Of a stretch of DNA of 28,479 nucleotides, positions 5,536-14,072 are shown one piece after another. Each line of letters starts with the position of its first letter. The first letter of the stretch is position 1. The translations under genes were made by a program, and so were the position numbers. Origin of the DNA: an uncultured Bacteroidota bacterium (GTDB lineage Bacteria > Bacteroidota > Bacteroidia > Chitinophagales > Chitinophagaceae); NCBI GenBank assembly GCA_946479615.1, contig CAMLGR010000046.1, positions 1 to 28,479 on the forward strand, given 5' to 3'. The notes beneath the pieces are model-generated. The model searched no databases and had not been told where the DNA came from. It saw nothing but the letters and a program-made list of their open reading frames with translations.

Positions 5536-7374
5536 TTAATTTTTCAAATAACACTTCCTGTACCAAACCTCGAGTGCAAAAAGTGTCCAGAGTATTTTGG
5601 CTCTTTTTTCTCCGCCGACAGCGATCTTTCCTTTCCAGAGGTTTTCGATAAAGGAAGGTTTTACAAAATTGCGGCAATAGGCATTCGGCTCAAGAATATA
5701 AGAAGCAACCATGTCTTTCAGCTGGCCATCGAGCCAGCGTTTCAATGGTATTTCAAAGCCACGTTTGGGTTGATGGATCAATTCACCCGGCAGGTATTTC
5801 TCTGCCAGTTTGCGAAGGATGTATTTTGTCTGGCCGCCATTGGTCTTGAAGTTATCCGGCAAACCGGGCACATATTCCATGATCTCTTTACTCAGTAAAG
5901 GACTGCGTCCTTCGAGTGAATGCGCCATAGTAGCGATATCCATTTTTACCAGCAGGTTGCTGGTAAGGATATGATCGAAATCGAGGTTCAGCATTTTCTG
6001 AACGCCGGTGAGTTTGGAACGGTTGATCCTGTCGAAATCGTCCAGGATCGTTTGCAACGCGCTGTCACCGATCGAAAGATATTCTTCCATTCCCTCAAAT
6101 ACATCGAGTGTGGAGGACAGGTATACGTGTACTCCCTTTTTACGGGCAAAATCAACCAGGCGATAGAGATAGTTGTACTTATTTCTTTTATTATGCGAAG
6201 CCGGCAGCATATGATATAACAAAGACGAAGTCTTATTGATCACAAATCCCGGTTTAAAGAAATCATAGCGGGCAAAGGGAAGATACCGGCGATAGCCTCC
6301 AAACAATTCATCTCCTCCATCTCCATTCAGTATAACGGTAAGATGTTTTTTTGCTTCGCGGCTGACATAGTAACTGGGAATAGCAGAACTATCGAAAAAT
6401 GGTTCGCCGTAATTATATAATATCTTTTCTACATCGGAGAGCAGACTATCAAAAGAGATCTGTATCTCGTGGTGCGAAGTTTTATAACGTTCCGCTACCA
6501 GTTTGGCCAGCGGCGCTTCATTGTATTCGCCATCAAAAGAAACGGTGAATGTTTTCAGTGATGAGTTGTACTCTTTGGCAATGGCAGATACCAGGCCGCT
6601 GTCGATGCCCCCGCTGAGAAAAGAACCTACTTCCAGGTCGGAAGAATGCACCCTTCTTTTTACTGCTTCATGGATAAGCCGGTCAATTTTCTGAAAAGCC
6701 GTTTCAAAATCATCATTGCTTTTCTCCTGGTAAAAAGTATGGATATCCCACCATTTGGTGATTTTTACTTCGCAGGTAGCCAGCGACACATAAGCATAAC
6801 TACCGGCGGGTAGTTCATATACATTTTTATACGGCGTTGCCTGTTTAAAAAAATAAGCGGCGTGGATATACTGGTGCAGATTGTTTTCATTGATCTCTAA
6901 TGGAAGCTGGTGACGAAGAGCGTTCAATTCACTCGCAAAAACGAATTTTTTACCATCGGCATAATAGTATAAAGGTTTTTTCCCGGCCCTGTCCCTTGCC
7001 AGGAACAATTCATTTCTATTCCTGTCATATATGGCAAATGCAAACATGCCGTCGAAATCGTTCAGGCATTCAGGCCCCAGTTTAAGATAGGCCTGGATGA
7101 TCGTTTCGGTGTCTGAATTGGTCCGGCAGATCAGCTTGTGTTTGGCCCTTACATCGATATGATTATAGATCTCCCCATTAAAAATAATAGTCAGGTGTTC
7201 GAAATGCATGGGCTGGCGGCCACCGATAGCATCAAGAATAGCCAGCCGGTAATGATTCAGCTGGACCTGGTTGTCGGAAAACATGGTTTGCTCATCCGGT
7301 CCCCGGTGCAGGAGATCCTGAGTAAACTGGAGGGTGGGAAGAGTAATGTGAATGGCGCCTGCAATACCGCACAT
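5536..7374 (-). CDS. asnB: asparagine synthase-like glutamine-dependent amidotransferase
   Basis: This 612-residue protein starts MCGIAGA, so removal of Met exposes the catalytic Cys of a class II glutamine amidotransferase. Further glutaminase motifs are FNGEIYNH and TNSDTE. The synthetase half has the ATP-binding SGGIDS loop at residues 254-259 and the LVKMDIATMAHSLEGRSPLL segment. The family makes asparagine from aspartate, glutamine and ATP. Homologues inside polysaccharide loci, such as WbpS of Pseudomonas, are thought to amidate uronic acids. That role fits here because a uronic-acid-forming dehydrogenase is encoded at 1070-2584, but this is inference. The gene starts 3 bp after the stop of the membrane protein gene, so it is part of the same operon as the assembly genes. 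Confidence 0.88.
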   Translation of the reverse strand: MCGIAGAIHITLPTLQFTQDLLHRGPDEQTMFSDNQVQLNHYRLAILDAIGGRQPMHFEHLTIIFNGEIYNHIDVRAKHKLICRTNSDTETIIQAYLKLGPECLNDFDGMFAFAIYDRNRNELFLARDRAGKKPLYYYADGKKFVFASELNALRHQLPLEINENNLHQYIHAAYFFKQATPYKNVYELPAGSYAYVSLATCEVKITKWWDIHTFYQEKSNDDFETAFQKIDRLIHEAVKRRVHSSDLEVGSFLSGGIDSGLVSAIAKEYNSSLKTFTVSFDGEYNEAPLAKLVAERYKTSHHEIQISFDSLLSDVEKILYNYGEPFFDSSAIPSYYVSREAKKHLTVILNGDGGDELFGGYRRYLPFARYDFFKPGFVINKTSSLLYHMLPASHNKRNKYNYLYRLVDFARKKGVHVYLSSTLDVFEGMEEYLSIGDSALQTILDDFDRINRSKLTGVQKMLNLDFDHILTSNLLVKMDIATMAHSLEGRSPLLSKEIMEYVPGLPDNFKTNGGQTKYILRKLAEKYLPGELIHQPKRGFEIPLKRWLDGQLKDMVASYILEPNAYCRNFVKPSFIENLWKGKIAVGGEKRAKILWTLFALEVWYRKCYLKN

Positions 7375-7377
7375 ATA

Positions 7378-8778
7378 TTAAAATAATTTTTTGCTGAATA
7401 TATACTCGGAAGAGAACTTACCGGATTTATCCATAACCAAAATAAATGCCAGCGCATAGAAGGGAATACATGGCAATTTATACCTCACTAAAGCTCCGAA
7501 ATTAATAGTAGTGGCACCAATTACCCCTCCGAAAAACAGGGCAAAGACGAAACAAAATGCAATAACGGGATCAGAAAAAATGATATTAAATGTTTTTCCA
7601 AATCCAATACGTCTAAAACATAGGTAGGTAAGAGTTAAAAAAGCAAATGCTTCAAGTGCAGAAAAGATCATCATAGGAGAATGTACGTCCCACGGGAACG
7701 GCCTGAAAAAAGTATTGACGATACCTAAAGGGAACAGGGCAAGCATCCCGATTGGTGAGGAACCACCGCCTCCGCCAATACTGAAATTGGATCCTCCTCC
7801 TTCTTCGGTGCCAACATTCCTCGAAAAAGTCGACTGTTGCGCTTCAATGGTATTAAGTATCTGGTCGGCAGAAAATTTGGATGTTTCTTCCGATTGCGAT
7901 AACCCCTGTGTAACCAGATAGCCTGCCAGTAAGGATATAAGTATAAAAGCGACTGTAGACATATTCCGCAATGTCTTATCCTCGATCTTATCCCTGAACC
8001 GCAAAAAGATCCATAACAAAAATACCCCTGACAGCGATAACAGGATATAAGGCTTCGTGGTAAACAGCAGGTATCCCGACAGGTATAATACAATTAACGA
8101 ACTGAGTATCTTCTTCTTTTTAATAAAAATATGATAGGCCGAGTAAAGAAAATATCCCATAGCTCCTACACAGATAGGATCCTTTAAAAGAGAAACGCCC
8201 CAGAATAAAAGAGAAGGTAAAAAAAGTGTAGCGTAAGCCAGTTTCTTCAATAAATGAGGATACATTTCATAAAACATCTTCAAAATCTGCCATGAGCCAA
8301 GAAAGGAAAAAAAGCTGATGCAAAAAGAAATACAGAGAAAGCTGCGGTTAAATATCAGGGAGAACGGAAGACCAAATTTAGATACGGTGTAGTTCCTTGG
8401 TTCAAGCATGTAATAGTGAGTGAATCCATAAGAATCATACCTGAAATAGTTATAGATCGGGTCCGTTGGCTCCACCCGCATTTTAGTATAAATATCGACC
8501 AGGTAATTAGGATCATCAAGAACCGCCTTATGCATATCCAATACACCCTGGTAGTAGTTATGGCTGTCACCAAATCCATAATAATATCCTATGACAAGCG
8601 TATATAATAAGGCACACACAAACCTGATGGTCAGTGCCGGCATAATATAACGTTGTAAAGGAGAACCTTTATATCGTTTCCGCATCATCATCGCGAAAAG
8701 ATACATTACTGCCAGGCAGATGGGAGCGAGATAAAGGTCATTTGTTCGTAGGAGATAGTAACTGAGATCCTCTTCCAT
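7378..8778 (-). CDS. multi-pass membrane protein, candidate Wzy-type polysaccharide polymerase
   Basis: This 466-residue, very hydrophobic protein has about 10 predicted membrane segments. They begin around residues 15-33 and 46-66 and continue in pairs to the C-terminus. A polar loop after the second segment carries GFGDSHNYYQG. A second large loop near residues 305-345 is rich in glycine (GGGSNFSIGGGGGSS). The C-terminal part has FRPFPWD and NFGALVRYKLPCIPF; an arginine between membrane segments in this arrangement is common in O-antigen polymerase-like proteins. Wzy proteins have little sequence conservation, so the call rests on topology and context: it is the only other polytopic protein beside Wzx in a Wzx-type locus. 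It starts 2 bp after the preceding GT4 stop and is followed after 3 bp by the amidotransferase. It could also be an uncharacterised ligase or acyltransferase. Confidence 0.6.
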   Translation of the reverse strand: MEEDLSYYLLRTNDLYLAPICLAVMYLFAMMMRKRYKGSPLQRYIMPALTIRFVCALLYTLVIGYYYGFGDSHNYYQGVLDMHKAVLDDPNYLVDIYTKMRVEPTDPIYNYFRYDSYGFTHYYMLEPRNYTVSKFGLPFSLIFNRSFLCISFCISFFSFLGSWQILKMFYEMYPHLLKKLAYATLFLPSLLFWGVSLLKDPICVGAMGYFLYSAYHIFIKKKKILSSLIVLYLSGYLLFTTKPYILLSLSGVFLLWIFLRFRDKIEDKTLRNMSTVAFILISLLAGYLVTQGLSQSEETSKFSADQILNTIEAQQSTFSRNVGTEEGGGSNFSIGGGGGSSPIGMLALFPLGIVNTFFRPFPWDVHSPMMIFSALEAFAFLTLTYLCFRRIGFGKTFNIIFSDPVIAFCFVFALFFGGVIGATTINFGALVRYKLPCIPFYALAFILVMDKSGKFSSEYIFSKKLF

Positions 8779-8780
8779 AA

Positions 8781-9944
8781 TTATTTCACATTGTCCGGCT
8801 GCGGAACAGGTTGATTGGCATATAATGCCTGGTATACCTGCTCTGTCTCATCCGTCATGCGCTGTAAGGTATAATAAGAATTTAACTTCTGATGACCGTT
8901 TTCGCCATATTCGATAGCGAGGGAGGGGTTTTCGTATAAATGAATGATTTTATCAGCAAGATCTGTACTGTCTTTCAATTTTGCCAGCAAGCCATTTTTT
9001 CCGTGATCGATCACTTCATTCATTGCCGGGGCATCAAAAGCGACGATGGCTTTTTTATGAAGCCAGCTTTCCAGCAATATCAGTCCGAAACCCTCCCAAA
9101 TGGAAGAAACGATGGTAAAAAGGCTTTGGGCCATCAATGGATGCGGATTGGGAGTATGCCCCAGGAAGACGATTGTATCTTCCAATCCTTCTTTTTTAAC
9201 CTGTTGTTCCAGTTCTGCCCTGCAATTCCCTTCCCCTGCGATATAGAGTTTCAGCGAAGGATGTTTTTCATGCACTCTTTTCCAGGCTTCAATGAGATAA
9301 GGATGTCCCTTGAATCCTACCAGCCTTCCTGTTATCAGTACATAAGGACCGGCAGGAACGTTTATTTCATTTTTATGTACAGGATTGGTTAATGTTAACC
9401 CATAATAGATATTTCGTATCCGTGAAGCATCTACAATTTTTCCATTTACATAAATACTGTATAACCCTTTCGAGATCGTGATATTGAAATTAGCTTTATT
9501 AGAGGCAAACCGGGCAATCCAATAATAAATATCCCTTTTCAGGTAACGAAGGTTATGTCCGTATTTTGCCTGGTAAGCAGGATGATACCCATGTTTAACG
9601 CTAAGTACTTTTAAATTTCTTTTGAAAAGGAACTTGACAAATGTGAGCCAGAAATCAGCATGCACCAGGTTGGTATGAACCAGGTCATACTTACCCTTGT
9701 TAAGTACCTTGTTGATCTTATAAAAAAGGATAGGTGACATAGCACCATGACCATATATCTCATGGGTCTGTATGCCATATTCCGCCATGTATTCAATAAA
9801 TCTCTTGTTATTGTAACCATGAACAGGATAAATGATCAGCATTTCTATATCATATCCCCTGCGTTTCAATTCGGGCATGATCTGTAGCATATACAATTCC
9901 GACCCGGAAATGCCGTTCATCTTCTGAACAAATAAAATCTTCAT
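8781..9944 (-). CDS. glycosyltransferase family 4 (GT-B fold)
   Basis: This 387-residue retaining-type GT-B enzyme has an N-terminal acceptor domain beginning ILFVQKMNGISGSELYML, a pattern seen in GT4 enzymes, and YDLVHTNLVHADF near residue 90. The donor domain has VLITGRLVGFKGH and the intact E-x7-E motif EGFGLILLE (Glu284, Glu292) that binds the nucleotide-sugar phosphate. It is expected to work on the cytoplasmic side of the inner membrane, building the lipid-linked repeat unit. The next gene downstream starts 2 bp after its stop, so translation may be coupled. The sugar transferred cannot be predicted. Confidence 0.9.
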   Translation of the reverse strand: MKILFVQKMNGISGSELYMLQIMPELKRRGYDIEMLIIYPVHGYNNKRFIEYMAEYGIQTHEIYGHGAMSPILFYKINKVLNKGKYDLVHTNLVHADFWLTFVKFLFKRNLKVLSVKHGYHPAYQAKYGHNLRYLKRDIYYWIARFASNKANFNITISKGLYSIYVNGKIVDASRIRNIYYGLTLTNPVHKNEINVPAGPYVLITGRLVGFKGHPYLIEAWKRVHEKHPSLKLYIAGEGNCRAELEQQVKKEGLEDTIVFLGHTPNPHPLMAQSLFTIVSSIWEGFGLILLESWLHKKAIVAFDAPAMNEVIDHGKNGLLAKLKDSTDLADKIIHLYENPSLAIEYGENGHQKLNSYYTLQRMTDETEQVYQALYANQPVPQPDNVK

Positions 9945-9984
9945 TTATAGTATTTTAATTTCCATTGGTTTAAATAGTTAGACG

Positions 9985-10896
9985 TTAACCGATTCTTTTT
10001 CCTATGGCATGCCAGAAAGGAGTTTTTTCTGAAAATTTTATTTCCCTTAATCCACATTGAGACATCATGTTTTGTATCTGCGCTCTTGAAAAACGTTGTT
10101 CCAGCGGGGTGCCAAACCTGTCGAGAGAATCATTACGGATAACAAAGAAACTTTTATCGCGATAGATGGAGAGAGGTAACATGGAAGCGATCTTCTTCAT
10201 CCCTATTGCATGCAAAAATCTGGCAGCCAATACAAAAGGCATATATATGAAAATGGCTAATATATCGCAGGTGATCTTCTTCAGTCCGGCCGGAAATTTT
10301 GAAATAGCTCTTCGTAAAAGATTGGAAAGCCAGAATACAGCTTTAAAAATACTACCCCGGTTATCCAGGCTATAATACAGGTAGGTATAGAAATAACCAT
10401 CTTTTTTCACCTTCGATACACAATCCATCATGGCTTTTTGTGTATCGGGAATATGATGCAGTACCCCGATAGACATCACCAGGTCATACGTATAATCTGC
10501 AAAAGGCAATGCTTCAGAAGTTGCTTTCGTTAACCGGATATGCGGGAATTCTTTCAGGAAACGGTCTGCAACAAAAATAGCTTCGCTCGGATCTACTGCA
10601 TCGATCATACCTACTCTTTTTGCCAGGTATCTTGTCCACCGCCCGGTACCACAGCCTACATCCAGCACCGAAATATTGGTTGCATACAATTCCGGCGGAA
10701 GTATATCAAAATATTCATTCCCTATCTTTTCAATTTCTTCTTCTTCAAAACTGTCGAATTTGCTCCATTCCTGGCCAAAGGATTCTACTACCTTATCATC
10801 TACATTTTGCTTTCCGTCTGAAGTAAATTCAGCTATCACCTTATTACCGGGATATTCCCGCGATGGTTTTTGTGTATACGCTGGAAAATCAATCAT
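9985..10896 (-). CDS. class I SAM-dependent methyltransferase (Methyltransf_11 type)
   Basis: The protein is 303 residues. SAM-binding motif I, VLDVGCGTGRW, is at residues 77-87, followed by an acidic position in IDAVDPS and by LVMSIGVLHHIPD, typical of UbiE/Methyltransf_11 enzymes. About 75 residues precede the fold. A hydrophobic stretch near residues 205-225 (ILAIFIYMPFVLAA) may be a membrane-contact helix. In this setting it most likely O-methylates a sugar of the repeat unit or the chain end, but nothing in the sequence fixes the substrate. It lies between a GT2 and a GT4 gene, with gaps of 50 and 40 bp. Confidence 0.85.
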   Translation of the reverse strand: MIDFPAYTQKPSREYPGNKVIAEFTSDGKQNVDDKVVESFGQEWSKFDSFEEEEIEKIGNEYFDILPPELYATNISVLDVGCGTGRWTRYLAKRVGMIDAVDPSEAIFVADRFLKEFPHIRLTKATSEALPFADYTYDLVMSIGVLHHIPDTQKAMMDCVSKVKKDGYFYTYLYYSLDNRGSIFKAVFWLSNLLRRAISKFPAGLKKITCDILAIFIYMPFVLAARFLHAIGMKKIASMLPLSIYRDKSFFVIRNDSLDRFGTPLEQRFSRAQIQNMMSQCGLREIKFSEKTPFWHAIGKRIG

Positions 10897-10946
10897 TACA
10901 AAATATTGAGGTTATCAACAGGCAAGTTTGCGAATACTGAACAGGA

Positions 10947-11936
10947 TCAGGATGCTTTGTCTTTCAGCTTCGTTAATGAGTGAAAAAAATGAGAAGGGAA
11001 AAATATAAATATCCTGTATAGAATAAGTTTGTAAGAAGAGAACAACATGGATGTATGCTTCCTTAAAAGATGACGGAATAATCTTTTAAATTCTTTCCTG
11101 TCGCCCTGGTAATATAAAGTAGACATCCTGTGTTGCAGGAAATAGAATACCAGCTTTTTTGAATCAAATTTCTTTTGAGTTTTATTATACAGATAAGCGG
11201 GTTCGTCGAAAAGCTGTATCTCTTTCAACTCTGCTATTGCTTTCTCATCTCCCAATGTACTGACTACCCTGCTGAATATTTTTTTATTGTCGCTAAGAAA
11301 TGTTTTGCTGAAAGCGCTGACCGATTTACTATCGCCATGCAATCGGAATTTCGCTATTACATCTTCTACCTGCACCAGTGAATAATGCAGACCGGCCCGC
11401 ATAAAGAGGTCGGTATCCATAGAGAAGTGAAGCGATTCATCCAGCAAGCCCTGTTCATCAATTAATTTTTTCCGGAAAAAAGCGGCCGGTTGCGGCATAC
11501 AGATATGTGCTGCATACCTTGTTTCAAGGTCTTTTGCCGGCAGGTTGACAGAGTAATAATTCTTCGTGTTGCCAAAATATTCGATCCGGCCATGAACGAT
11601 AATAGCTTCGGGGTTGGCTGTAAAGTATTTTGCCATGGCCGCCAGCGCTCCGGGTTGCAGAAGATCATCACTGTTTAACCAGTTAATGATCTCACCTGTT
11701 GCCATCCGCAATCCTTTATTAATAGCATTGCTTTGTCCACTATCCTTTTCGGAAACCCAGTAGCTTATCCTGTCTGCATATTTTTTAATGATCTCAACCG
11801 TATTATCCGTGCTTCCTCCATCCATGATGATATACTCCAGGTTAGGATATTCCTGGCTCAACACGGAAAGAATTGTTTCTTCGATAAAACGTCCCTGGTT
11901 ATAGGAAGGAGTAATAATTGTGATCCGGGGATCCAT
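10947..11936 (-). CDS. glycosyltransferase family 2 (GT-A fold)
   Basis: This 329-residue protein opens ITIITPSYNQGRF. It has the nucleotide-binding aspartate in IIMDGGSTDNT (Asp39) and the metal-binding DXD-type motif NSDD at residues 88-91, all hallmarks of inverting GT2 enzymes. The KDSGQSNAINKG segment is common in GT2 enzymes of O-antigen loci. The C-terminal third is basic and has a hydrophobic patch near residues 305-318, perhaps for membrane association. It follows the short Gmd-type dehydratase gene with a 32-bp gap. Donor and linkage are unknown. Confidence 0.9.
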   Translation of the reverse strand: MDPRITIITPSYNQGRFIEETILSVLSQEYPNLEYIIMDGGSTDNTVEIIKKYADRISYWVSEKDSGQSNAINKGLRMATGEIINWLNSDDLLQPGALAAMAKYFTANPEAIIVHGRIEYFGNTKNYYSVNLPAKDLETRYAAHICMPQPAAFFRKKLIDEQGLLDESLHFSMDTDLFMRAGLHYSLVQVEDVIAKFRLHGDSKSVSAFSKTFLSDNKKIFSRVVSTLGDEKAIAELKEIQLFDEPAYLYNKTQKKFDSKKLVFYFLQHRMSTLYYQGDRKEFKRLFRHLLRKHTSMLFSSYKLILYRIFIFFPSHFFHSLTKLKDKAS

Positions 11937-11968
11937 ATATACCTGTTACAAAAAGATGTGGAAATATG

Positions 11969-12946
11969 TTAACTATGATTTTTCAAAAACTCCCTGACCT
12001 CTTTTTCATCTGCGATCAATTGTTCGATCAGTTTCTTCAGTGGCCAGTCATAACTCCAGTTCAATTGTTTTTTTGCCTTTTCTGGATTGCCATAATTTTC
12101 GCTGATCTCTGCCGGCCTGAATAATGTTTTTTCAATAGCCAGCCGGTCAGCGGGAATATCCAAAATAGAAAATACCAGTTCTACTATTTCGCGTATGGAA
12201 GAAGAAAAACCTGAACAGATAATATAATCGTCCGGTACATCCTGTTGCATGATCAGCCACATCGCTTTCACATATTCGGGGGCATATCCAAAATCGCGGC
12301 GCACATCAATATTACCCAATGTAAGCATCCCTTCACCTTGTTCTTTTATATCCAGCGCGGTGCGGATAATCTTTTTGATCACAAATGTATTTTGCCGCAA
12401 TGCCGATTCATGATTGAAAAGTATGCCACTTGTTGCAAACAGGTTATACGCCTGGCGGTAATTCCTGACCATCCAATACCCTGTAGCTTTTGAAATGGCA
12501 TAAGGACTTTGCGGGTTGATGACATTCGTTTCATTGATCGGGAGCGAAGCCACTTCCCCAAACATCTCACTGCTCGAAGCCTGGTAAAATCTAAAAGATG
12601 ATTTGGATAAACGGATCGTCTCCAGCAAATTCAACGTAGAGAGTGTATTATAATTAACGGTAGCGATAGGCTGAACGAAAGAAGAAGAAACAGAACTTTG
12701 TGCCGCCAGGTGATACACTTCATCCGGTTGTATCGATTGCATCACCCGGAATATCTGCGACATATCGGTCAGGTCGCATTCCATCAGTTCCACCTTATCC
12801 GATATACCCAGGAATTTCAATCTCCACAAGCCATCTCCCTGGTTGCTGCGGACCAGCCCATACACTTTATAATTTTTAGATACAAGCAGGCGGGCAAGAT
12901 AAGCGCCATCCTGACCTGAAACACCGGAAATGATCGCTGTTTTCAT
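11969..12946 (-). CDS. GDP-mannose 4,6-dehydratase family protein (short second copy)
   Basis: This 325-residue extended SDR is clearly of the Gmd family. It has [15 protein letters not shown] at the N-terminus, the catalytic segment ASSSE (Ser125, Glu127), SPYAISK, the family phrase GILFNHES, and RRDFGYAPEYVKAMWL. The retained glutamate after the Ser/Thr position is needed for C5 proton removal, so I favour a dehydratase over an RMD-type reductase. Its length resembles the short Gmd of Pseudomonas aeruginosa rather than the 370-residue enzyme encoded at 25580-26692. The expected product is GDP-4-keto-6-deoxymannose or a related 4-keto sugar. The gene sits inside the glycosyltransferase block, and its ATG overlaps the stop of the upstream GT4 gene (ATGA), so the two are translationally coupled. 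Confidence 0.85.
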   Translation of the reverse strand: MKTAIISGVSGQDGAYLARLLVSKNYKVYGLVRSNQGDGLWRLKFLGISDKVELMECDLTDMSQIFRVMQSIQPDEVYHLAAQSSVSSSFVQPIATVNYNTLSTLNLLETIRLSKSSFRFYQASSSEMFGEVASLPINETNVINPQSPYAISKATGYWMVRNYRQAYNLFATSGILFNHESALRQNTFVIKKIIRTALDIKEQGEGMLTLGNIDVRRDFGYAPEYVKAMWLIMQQDVPDDYIICSGFSSSIREIVELVFSILDIPADRLAIEKTLFRPAEISENYGNPEKAKKQLNWSYDWPLKKLIEQLIADEKEVREFLKNHS

Positions 12947-14070
12947 CCTGCTATTTTTTTATAGATTTCAATATGACCGCGGGCGGTAGCATCCCAGTTA
13001 AATTTCTTCACCTGCTCCAGTCCTGCTTCAGCCATTTTTTTTCTTGTCGCCTCATCGTCTATCAACTTTTGCAACGCATGCTGCATTGACTGTGGGGTCA
13101 ATGGATCGAAGTAAGCAGCTGCATCACCGCCTACTTCCGGTAAAGAAGAGTTATTGCTAAGCAGGGTCGGGCATCCGCATTGCATGGCTTCGAGAACAGG
13201 TATACCGAACCCTTCATACAAGGAAGGAAAAATAAATACCAACGCCTTACTGTACAACTGGCTGAGAAAAGTATCGCTGACATGAGAAAAAGAAATTACT
13301 TTATCCGCGATCTTCAGTTTATTGAATGCCTCCAGTTCACCTGCATTCATAGGGCCACCGCCTGCTACCACCAGCGAAATATCTTTTTCCAGCATCACAG
13401 GAGCCGCTTCATGAATAAAAGCATTAAAATTTTTATAGGCTGACCGGCTTCCCACAAACAATATGTATTTACCGGGAATGCCATTCATTTCTCCGGCATC
13501 CGCTGCCTGCTTTACAGATGTTTCAAATCCTCCCGATAGATAAACTGTTGTAATTTTTTCCGGTGCGATATGGTAATACTCAATGATATCTTTCTTCGTA
13601 TTCTCCGAAATAGAAACAATATGATCTGCTGCCAGGATCAGTTTCTTTTTCCATTCCAATACTTTTTTCGTCAGTGCCGTATTATCATTGAATTTTTCAT
13701 TGGTCAGATCATATACGGTCAATACCATCGGCTTTTTCCCGAGATATTCCAGGAAATAAGGATCGTAATAAGTAGGATGAAAAATATCGGGTATTCCTTG
13801 TTTCAACAACCGGTTGGAATAAGGCCGGTTGATCTTCTGGTTGATTATTTTTAGTGCCCCGAGTTTTCCTTTAAAATGCAATCCTTTTAAGACGGGTTTA
13901 TTGGACAGCCAGGGAGTATGCTGAATATAGGTATTGTAGGAATGACGGCATTTGAATAGTATATCGACCTCTTTATTTTTATCCAAGCGGTTCAGCACTT
14001 CGATAAAGTAACGGGAAATACCGCCGTTGATCTGCCAATCGAATACCTGGCTGTCAAAAAGTACTTTCAA
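12943..14070 (-). CDS. glycosyltransferase family 4 (GT-B fold), TTG start
   Basis: The 375-residue protein is a GT4 mannosyltransferase-like enzyme. It starts KVLFDSQVFDWQINGGISRYF, a typical GGISRY opening. The donor domain has YILFVGSRSAYKNF and E-x7-E as EGFGIPVLE (Glu286, Glu294). The start codon is TTG at 14070. No ATG occurs near it, and the residues right after it match the family's usual N-terminus, so TTG is probably genuine. The upstream GT2 stop lies 2 bp away. The end overlaps the next gene by 4 bp (ATGA). The donor may be a GDP- or dTDP-deoxysugar, but this cannot be read from sequence. Confidence 0.88.
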   Translation of the reverse strand: MKVLFDSQVFDWQINGGISRYFIEVLNRLDKNKEVDILFKCRHSYNTYIQHTPWLSNKPVLKGLHFKGKLGALKIINQKINRPYSNRLLKQGIPDIFHPTYYDPYFLEYLGKKPMVLTVYDLTNEKFNDNTALTKKVLEWKKKLILAADHIVSISENTKKDIIEYYHIAPEKITTVYLSGGFETSVKQAADAGEMNGIPGKYILFVGSRSAYKNFNAFIHEAAPVMLEKDISLVVAGGGPMNAGELEAFNKLKIADKVISFSHVSDTFLSQLYSKALVFIFPSLYEGFGIPVLEAMQCGCPTLLSNNSSLPEVGGDAAAYFDPLTPQSMQHALQKLIDDEATRKKMAEAGLEQVKKFNWDATARGHIEIYKKIAG

Positions 14071-14072
14071 AA

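Noticed and set aside
10897..10946. Promoter in the gap before the 303-residue methyltransferase
   Set aside because: The nearest match, TATTTTG, is one base short and ends directly before the start codon.
11969..12946. RMD-type GDP-4-keto-6-deoxymannose reductase
   Set aside because: The catalytic glutamate of dehydratases (Glu127) is retained and the sequence reads as Gmd throughout; RMD is kept only as an outside possibility.
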